DNA of 64,000 bases from Raphanus sativus. Taxonomy: Eukaryota > Streptophyta > Magnoliopsida > Brassicales > Brassicaceae. The stretch's first letter is position 1; each line of letters begins with the position of its first letter. Made by a program: the position numbers and the translations under genes. Where the stretch lies: the NCBI RefSeq assembly GCF_000801105.2, contig NC_079516.1, positions 7,502,001-7,566,000 on the forward strand. Direction: 5' to 3'. Positions 57,079 through 64,000 of the stretch are shown one piece after another. The notes below the pieces were generated by a model. It searched no databases and was not told the origin of the DNA. It saw only the letters and a program-made list of their open reading frames with translations.

Positions 57079-58290
57079 TGAAGTTTAGTATTTTAATTAT
57101 TTTAATATCATCATCAAAACGCTGATGCTCCATAGACTCCACAGATATGTTAACAAGAAACCTGATTTTGGTTTCAGTTCTTCCAAGACATACATGTTCA
57201 AGAAGTTCACTTTCATAATGGTCGTTCTTCACCTTTAGTTTTCAATAATTCTACAGAAAAACATATAACCAAAATAATCCAAATATTCGAGATTTCTTTC
57301 TAAATTACCAAATTTTTTGATATTTTATTCAAAATACCAGATATCTAATTTGAATTATTCGAACTATATGGAATAACCGAATCAGAATCGGAACCAAATG
57401 AAATCTAGATTTCCGGGTATTTTTTTAGTTTTTACTATTCGAACTAAGTCTAAACCTAACTTGAAACTACCCGAACCGAAAATAGACAAATATAATAGAT
57501 TCTCTGATATTCTATCTAAACTAGTAGATATCCGAAATAACCAAACCGAATCAAATCCAACAAGATACTCGAAATGCCAAGGCCTACTAACTTTTTTAGT
57601 TTCAAGTCAAGCGCCTTTTTTCTTCTTAGTTAGACCTCGTTTAGATTGTTTAAGTTGACTATTTTTCCTCTTTTTCGTTATTGTACTTAACTACATTCTC
57701 ATTCTAATTTCAAAAACGAACGGTTTGTGTTCACCTCCGCAGAACTACAGTAAAAACAGACATATATTTTTATTGTAGCTTATCTAGTAAGCCAAGTGTG
57801 TTTTGCTTCTTGAATAAGAGAGTTCTAACTTAGTTTCTATCTACTTTCTTATATTGTATTGTAATGTGACTTTTCAATATCTAACGAAAATTATTCTCAT
57901 CCTTCTCTCTCTTTTGTTCTTCATTCTACATCTCATATTCTCATAATTCTCACAATAGTGATGTGATTACACTTTTAACCTATTTTCTTATGTGTTTACT
58001 CTTCTTTATCTTCTTCATCTTCTCCATAATCACAATTCACAACCATTAACATCATATATATGTTTGACCATGGCAATTTCCCACTTTTTCTAAAAAACCA
58101 AGTGCTTTTTTACAGTTTTTTTTGTCTCTAACCGTCCTCTATGTCAACTTTCCAGAGAACACATGTCCTCTCTCTTACAAGTCATTAGCATCATCCCTAC
58201 TCTAACCAAAGATCTTACGAGATGAGAAACAAGAAACGAAATTCGAATACAACTTCAAACAATTCGAATCTTTGTTACCAATAAAAGTAA
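57079..58290. other. AT-rich spacer with CCGAA-type repeat
   Basis: 57280-57590 contains phrases such as ACCGAATCAGAATCGG, ACCCGAACCGAA and AACCGAATCAAATCC, similar to the block at 35 kb. The remainder (57.6-58.29 kb) is T-rich and has no assignable gene. Confidence 0.5.
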
Positions 58291-58291
58291 G

Positions 58292-58760
58292 TTGCCTCGT
58301 CCATTCTCACCGGTAGCATCCTCAAACCGAACATTATCTGCAACATGTTCTGTCTATTCTTCACAGGCGTACCGTGATGAGAAGAAGTCAGCACTTGAGG
58401 GTGAACTCAAGAAGCTGGTAAAGGAGTGTCCGGTGGATGTTCTGAAGCACCAAAACGAAGGTTTGGATTCTCTATGAAATCAATTCTCTTTCAACCAAAT
58501 TCTTTTAACCTAAACCATGTTCTGTCCTCTATATAATAACACCTTTTAAAAAAAAACAGAGACTGTAGCAGCTTCACCGAGATCCGACATCTCTGCAATA
58601 AATGGTCAATGCTTTGGTAAACTCTGGGTTTTAAGAGTTAGTGTGGATGTGGATGAGTTAACAAGAACAAAGCTCTTCTCAGCTGATGATTTGGAGGCCA
58701 CATTACTGCAAGCAACTATAAGATGTGTCCACTAAATAGTATTCAAACAAAACTGACAAG
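58292..58760 (+). pseudogene. duplicated gene fragment, copy B (unknown family)
   Basis: A frame at 58292-58477 contains DEKKSALEGELKKLVKEC then PVDVLKHQNEG, clearly the same piece as at 48805-48909. It is followed after a short gap by ETVAASPRSDISAINGQCFG (about 58560-58620), matching the tail of copy A. The part corresponding to 48421-48525 was not found. Its lengths suit an exon-intron structure, but no complete gene can be assembled. Confidence 0.5.
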
Positions 58761-59217
58761 AGTCACCCTTTTGTAGCCTCACTCAAATAAAGGAATCTAA
58801 AAAGAAGTTTGTCTACACCCATTTTTTCAAGTAAATTCAATTATTTTTGAATAGTTTGAGAAATTGCTAGGTGGTAATCATGGGCGTTATAGAAGATGAG
58901 TATAGATGTGTCTTGCCATTCATAAGAAAGGCAAATAAATATAGAGAAAGATGGAGTAATCAGATACAAAACCTGATGAGATCACTTTTCTGGGCGTTCA
59001 TGGAGGCTTTTCTACTGGAAGGTCTTAAAGATATTCTCGGAGATGAAGACTAAAGATCTGAAACCTCAAAATGTGAAATTGGGAGAAAAGGTTTGTCCTT
59101 AGTGTAGACGACCTGTCTTAATTTATAAATTAGCTGTGGAAGTGACCGTTTCTGAAGTTGTATTAGTACCAAGCTTGGTTCTCACAATTGTGTCATGGCG
59201 TTCAAATAAATGATTAG

Positions 59218-59224
59218 AAAAAAA
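59218..59224 (-). terminator. Pol III terminator of tRNA-Pro
   Basis: Seven consecutive T residues on the minus strand start 3 nt after the tRNA 3' end, a strong RNA polymerase III stop. Confidence 0.8.
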
Positions 59225-59226
59225 GA

Positions 59227-59298
59227 GGGGCGTTCCGAGAATTGAACTCGGGACCTCTCGCACCCTAAGCGAGAATCATACCACTAGACCAAACGCCC
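59227..59298 (-). tRNA. tRNA-Pro (anticodon AGG)
   Basis: A 72-nt tRNA on the minus strand. The acceptor stem is GGGCGTT/AACGCCC with a C discriminator. A box TGGTCTAGTGGTA and B box GAGTTCAATTC are present. The anticodon stem CTCGC/GCGAG holds loop TTAGGGT with anticodon AGG. The T stem CCGAG/CTCGG is perfect. No intron. It lies 131 bp upstream of the BRCT gene on the opposite strand. Confidence 0.95.
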
Positions 59299-59429
59299 TT
59301 TTGAAAACCATATAAATTTCTACGTTCATCGCTGAACTATTCACAAACCCTAACGACACACTTTACTGTCTTTACGCGGCTAAATCACAGTCTTTCCCCC
59401 TCTTCTTCCTCTGACTTTCCTCACCTGAA

Positions 59430-62400
59430 ATGGGCAAAGCGAAGAAGAACGTTTCGGCGAATCAAGACACCACCCAGCCCATCCACTCTCCTTCTCACTC
59501 TGGTACCATCTCCTTAGTCTTTAATCTTCGTAAAGCTCTCCTCCCTCTGGGTTTCTCTCTACACTTAACGTGATTTAGGGAAAGAACCTTACTTTGGTGT
59601 GTTTATGTGGAATCATTCAATTGACTCTTGTTTTGTTTCGTATGTTAGGTAAAGAGATGAAAGATCATTGGATTGGGAGTTTTGGCAATGAGTTTATCAT
59701 GCAGGAGGACACTGTACCTTTTGAGGACGATGCTGCTTGGATAAACGACGATGAGTATACGGAGACTCAGGTCATGGATAAGGAAGAGTTTCTTCTTTGT
59801 GGTCAAACTCAATATCTGGATTTTGGGGAGGAGGATCAGCAGTTAATTCAAGGCTCTGATGGCTTGGATACGCAGGTGCTCGATCGTTTTGATGAAGAAG
59901 AGGATGTTGTTGTTGCGGATAGTGATGATGATGATGATGCTACTGTTTTCTTGGAAGATAACAGCAGCGAGAGGCACATCTCTGACTGTGGAGGAGCAAT
60001 CCTGTTATTGAGTGAAGATAAGGCTGGAGAGCTTCCTAATGAAAACATTAAATCAACCGTTGATTCTGTCTCGAATGAACACGGAATCTCTGGTGAGTTT
60101 CTATGCTTCCCAAGTTTGAAACTTTTGTCTATAGGTTCTCATGAACACTTATAAAGAGTTTGAATCCTCCTCTCTCATTTGCATTTTTTTTTTTGTTATT
60201 TCATTAGGGAAGGTGGCTAGGTTTGCTTCAGTTCGTTCTGCAGCTTTTCGTTCTTCTGCTCGTGTTGCAGCCCGAAAGCTTCTCAACAGTGACTGTTCTA
60301 CTTTACCCAACTCTCATTCCTCTGGTCAAGGAGTTAAACAAAGTTCCCGTCTAGAACCAAAGGTTGGAGAAGTAGATAATCAGGAATGTCCTCCCAATAT
60401 GTCTGTACAAAAGAAAAATGAAGGAAACAGAACAGCGAGGAAGCTTTTCCTTGAGGACGATTCTCCTGAAGAAAACTGTCCTTGTCCTGGTTTGAGCTAT
60501 GTAGACTCTCAAGAGCCTGGCGAGGCATCACAAGCCAATGCTCTTGAATTTGTTGATAAACTCATTAGCGAGTCAGGTCTAAGGTTTGATGTTGAAGTTG
60601 AAGCTGATTGTGGGAGGAGAACAGAAGAAAAATCAAAAAGCATTCCGAGTGTTAAAGGTCCACAAGAGTTAGCGAAGAAGGTAAGTTACAAAGCTAGAGC
60701 TGTTGGAAACAGTGTTTTTGACTGGGATGATAATCTTGAGGATGAAGGAGGAGGTGACATTTGTCTTCGAAGACGAGATGAAATTTTTGGGGTTGCAACT
60801 AAAGCAAGAAGATCTTCAACCTTGCCTAGAAAAGGACTTGGAGTTGCAGTGGATAAAAGAAAGGTTCGTTCTGATTCCAGACTGTTGCATCGCAGTGTTA
60901 CTAGGGGTCGAAAGATGATCCAAACCGCTACGAAGAATCTTGGCAAAGAGTTAGATGCGGTTTCGGATGAAGATAATAAGAGAATATCTGATATGCGTGA
61001 ATTGGTAGCTCTAGGGTATGATGAACAAGCGGCGGCTGAAGCTGTTGATGCTGTGTGCTCTGGAGACGGCAGCAAAGTTGATGCTTGTCTTACAGAAGAG
61101 AGAGAGTTTTCTAATGGTGGAGTTATTACTAGACAATCCAAAGGAACTAAGAGGATTCATGCTATGGGTAAAGATGAATTGTTGAAAAGAAGGATGAAGA
61201 AGGCATGTCCGAGTCCTGCTAAACCAAAAAAGAATCTTGTTAATAAGTTGGACAGTAATAGAAGAATCTATGATAGGCGTGAAGAAGTAGAAGCAGGCTT
61301 TGATACGCAAATGGCTGCTGAAGCGATCAATGATCTGCACTCTGGAGACGCCAGGCAAATTGATAATGATGTTGTTTCTAGTCGTGGAGTTGTTGTTACC
61401 AGGAAATCCAAAAGACTTAAGGGGATTGAGGCTTTGGATAATGATGTTGAATCGTTGAAACCAAAAACCAAGAAAGCTAAATCAGTTCCTGCCAAGGCTT
61501 GTGAGAAGAATGAGAAACTTCATATGCCAGAGGAAGTTGTTGTGTCAAGTACAGAGAAGAGAGGAGGAGAGTTATCAAACAAACGTTGCAAGTCTAAGCT
61601 GATTAAGCAATCTAGTGGAGGTGAAGCAGAGGTGTTGAGTTACTCCAAGCGGAGAAGATCAGCTCGTATTTCGAAAGATGAGGATAATGAGGCAGAGAGG
61701 AGTTCGGATCCTGCTTTTGATACTCCAGTCAAATCTAAGGCGCCTTCAAAGAATGTGTCGCCTATATGCATGGGAGATGAGTATCATAGACTTACGTGCA
61801 AGGATTCTCGTAGTACATCAAACACTACTACAAGGGAAATTCGTAGCTTGACATTACCACTAGTTGAACCTATTTCTGAGACGAAGCGTACAAGAAAGAT
61901 AAGAGATTTAGGTAGTATACGTGTCTTGTTCAGCCAGCATCTTGATGAAGATGTGACCAAGCATCAGAAGAAGGTCTTACTTTTTTCCTCTCTCTCAGTT
62001 TTATATAAAACGTATAAAGCAAACTTCTAACAATCTGTTATTTGCTTAACAGATTTTGGCTAAGTTTGATATCTCGGAAGCATCTTCGATGCTGGAGGCA
62101 ACACACTTTGTAGCGGATAACTTTATGCGAACAAGGAACATGCTTGAGGCAATCGCTTCAGGGAAGCCAGTGGTGACAACACAATGGCTTGAAAGCATTG
62201 ATCAAGTCAACATATATGTTGACGAGGATCTTTACATTCTCAGAGACTCAAAGAAGGAGAAGGAGTTCGGTTTCAACATGGGGGTTTCTTTGTCTCGTGC
62301 CCGGCAGAACCCACTACTAAAGGTACTAACTACACAACCTTTTGGTTTTAAGTCCTATAGTCTTCTAGCTGGTTTGTTTTCCCTTTTTGATTCGTTATCT

Positions 62401-63043
62401 TTACACTACTTCAGGGGAGAAGAGTCTTTATCACTCCAAATACAAAGCCTGGTTTAAACACAATCACGACTTTGGTTAAGGCAGTTCATGGACAGGTACT
62501 GATTCTTAGCCTTTTCTTACACTTCCATGTGGATGAAAGCTAAACTGATTCGTACTGAAAACAAATTGCAGCCTGTGGAAAGACTCGGAAGATCTGTCCT
62601 AAGCGAAGATAAGGTCCCAGAGAATCTTCTAGTCTTATCATGTGAAGAGGATCGAGATATCAGCATACCATTTCTAGAAAGAGGTGACTTTACACAATTT
62701 GATCTATATCAGTCTTGGTTATTTAATGTAGTAGATTTCACAGGAAATTCACTGTTTTTTTCTTTCTTTTAATTCTCTTTAGGGGCTGAGGTCTATAGCT
62801 CTGAGTTACTGCTGAACGGGATAGTTACTCAAAAGCTAGAGTATGAGAGGTTGGTATTGTTATTCTTCTTATATTTTTCATGCAAAGCTTGTCTTTGTCT
62901 CAGACAGACTCTCATGCATGTCGTCTCCATCTGCATCTTTGTGTTGTGTTAGGTACCGTCTCTTCACAGATCATGTTAGGAGAACGCGTTCGACAATATG
63001 GATCAGAGACGGCAAAGGAGAGTACCAACGCCGTAGAGTGTAA
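59430..63043 (+). CDS. tandem-BRCT DNA-damage-response protein (MDC1/PTIP-like)
   Basis: Eight exons (59430-59502, 59649-60092, 60208-61973, 62053-62322, 62415-62495, 62572-62683, 62783-62849, 62953-63043) with GT-AG introns give 967 aa in one open frame. The N-terminal third is very acidic, with an Asp-rich run (ADSDDDDDATVF). The middle is basic and has two related units, MRELVALGYDEQAAAEAVDA and RREEVEAGFDTQMAAEAIND, about 100 residues apart. The C-terminal ~220 residues form two BRCT domains: the first from IRVLFSQHL through HFVADNFMRTRNMLEAIA and VVTTQWLES; the second from GRRVFITPNTKPG. Tandem BRCT modules bind phosphopeptides at sites of DNA damage, so a nuclear repair scaffold is expected. 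Fits At3g21480 (recalled). The ATG gives MGKAKKN; no lesion is seen. Confidence 0.88.
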
Positions 63044-64000
63044 AGGAGGATATGTGATCAAACTACTCCTTTTATGAAAGCTCCGTTTTATAGATTCAGT
63101 TCAATAGATTGATTAGAAAGTGTTTGTATATGTAATATGTTTGTAACACTATCTCAGACCCTTGTTTTCAGCTAATGTTCGTTCTTTAAAAAATAGTTAT
63201 AATAGCCTGCATATGGCTAACATACAAAAGAAGTTCCATAGTTCAATAATATCATCAACAGTAAATTCCACAAATCTGTCGAAGCGCTCCATAGATTTAT
63301 CTGAGGGAGAAGACGATATTCGATTGAGGTGGCTAAAATAACCTAAGGTTACATATCCTCGATATATTAATCCTAATACTTTATTAATCGAGGATTTTTT
63401 AAACAGATGTCACTCAATTTTGTATTAATTAAATTTTAGATTTGCTAAGGTGTCAATTCTTTAAGTGTTTTTACTGCTAATGTGATACATTAGAAAGAGT
63501 TTAGCCAGACCTTAGTCTAAAATTATTTATCTCTAGCAAAATGCATACGGACTCAATTAAATAAGAGTGCTCAAAATTGAACACATACCAACGAAGGTTT
63601 AGCAAAACATACGTAGGCCACAATGAGTAAAGTTAATCTTTTACAGTTTTTCAGCATAATGCATAGAAAAAAAAATTATATGTTCTAGGTTCTAAGAGTT
63701 TTAAGCAAATTAAAGAACGACTTAGCAGGCGAATGATTTGCTGTATAGTAACATTATGCATTGTGTAAAATCAGTCTATTTTTTTATAAAACCGAGTAGT
63801 AAACGATAAACCTTTTATGATATCGAAGCAGTGGATCACTGATTGTATAATATTTGGGTAGTAAACGATGAAATATATTTCATAACAATATCAGTAGAAA
63901 ATATAATTAATATACGGTTTATACATTGATGATGTTGGTTAATAGGCATCTAAATTTCAATTTAACTGAACCATAATCAATCAAATAATTTTCTTATGTA
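63044..64000. other. 3' flank and AT-rich DNA
   Basis: AATATG/TTTGTAAC-type polyadenylation context for the BRCT gene lies around 63130-63150. The remainder is AT-rich with no recognisable gene or repeat. Confidence 0.5.

Noticed and set aside
58871..59053. 60-codon ORF before the tRNA gene
   Set aside because: Protein-like composition but no ATG-led family match, short, and no exon partners that I can see; not called as a gene.
1..64000. CRISPR arrays, bacterial operons, phage or biosynthetic gene cluster
   Set aside because: Introns, plant gene families, Pol III tRNA and plant transposons show nuclear plant DNA; no regularly spaced direct repeats with unique spacers were seen.

Overview
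The window is nuclear DNA of a flowering plant, almost certainly a Brassicaceae. It is AT-rich, its genes carry GT-AG introns, and its gene content and order match, from memory, Arabidopsis thaliana chromosome 3 around At3g21270-At3g21480. The order seen is a Dof factor, a UBP7 relic, a GT14 relic, an ELF3-like gene, a BGLU19-like gene, a jacalin lectin, LBO1, a CC-type glutaredoxin and a BRCT protein. Several Arabidopsis neighbours are absent or survive only as scraps, the pattern expected of a fractionated (post-polyploid) or otherwise decaying block.

Layout. 0-11 kb: Dof gene (+), remnants of a ubiquitin protease and a glycosyltransferase, and an intact four-exon ELF3-like gene (-). 11-21 kb: a glycoside hydrolase family 1 gene (-) of the ER-body/PYK10 type, broken by several lesions and split by an apparently intact 5.66-kb L1-type LINE with two open ORFs. 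21-23 kb: a three-domain jacalin lectin pseudogene. 23-30 kb: copia scraps, a 210-bp hAT MITE with an 8-bp target duplication, tandem repeats and a SINE candidate. 30-32 kb: an intact four-exon LBO1-like 2-oxoglutarate dioxygenase of strigolactone biosynthesis. 32-40 kb: gene-poor repeats with a Stowaway MITE and foldback repeats. 40 kb: single-exon CC-type glutaredoxin, whose upstream region recurs without a gene at 42 kb. 42-48 kb: gene-poor repeats.

48-58 kb is the most unusual part: an expanding cluster of NYN-domain (PIN-like nuclease) genes in which each domain is split over two exons. It holds one multi-domain gene without a visible first exon, one complete compact 186-aa single-domain gene apparently made by duplication, and one broken copy. 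A 1.89-kb Helitron sits in the tail of the broken copy, with a paralogous empty site in the window. Two copies of an unrelated gene fragment flank the cluster. 59-63 kb: a tRNA-Pro(AGG) gene (-) and an intact eight-exon tandem-BRCT protein gene (+).

There is no operon logic here. The functional links are the beta-glucosidase and jacalin lectin, whose families act together in the ER-body/PYK10 defence system and are both dead here, and the NYN paralogues. I see no clearly new biological system. The NYN cluster and the LINE that duplicated a splice site are the best leads. Arabidopsis locus names are recalled, not searched.
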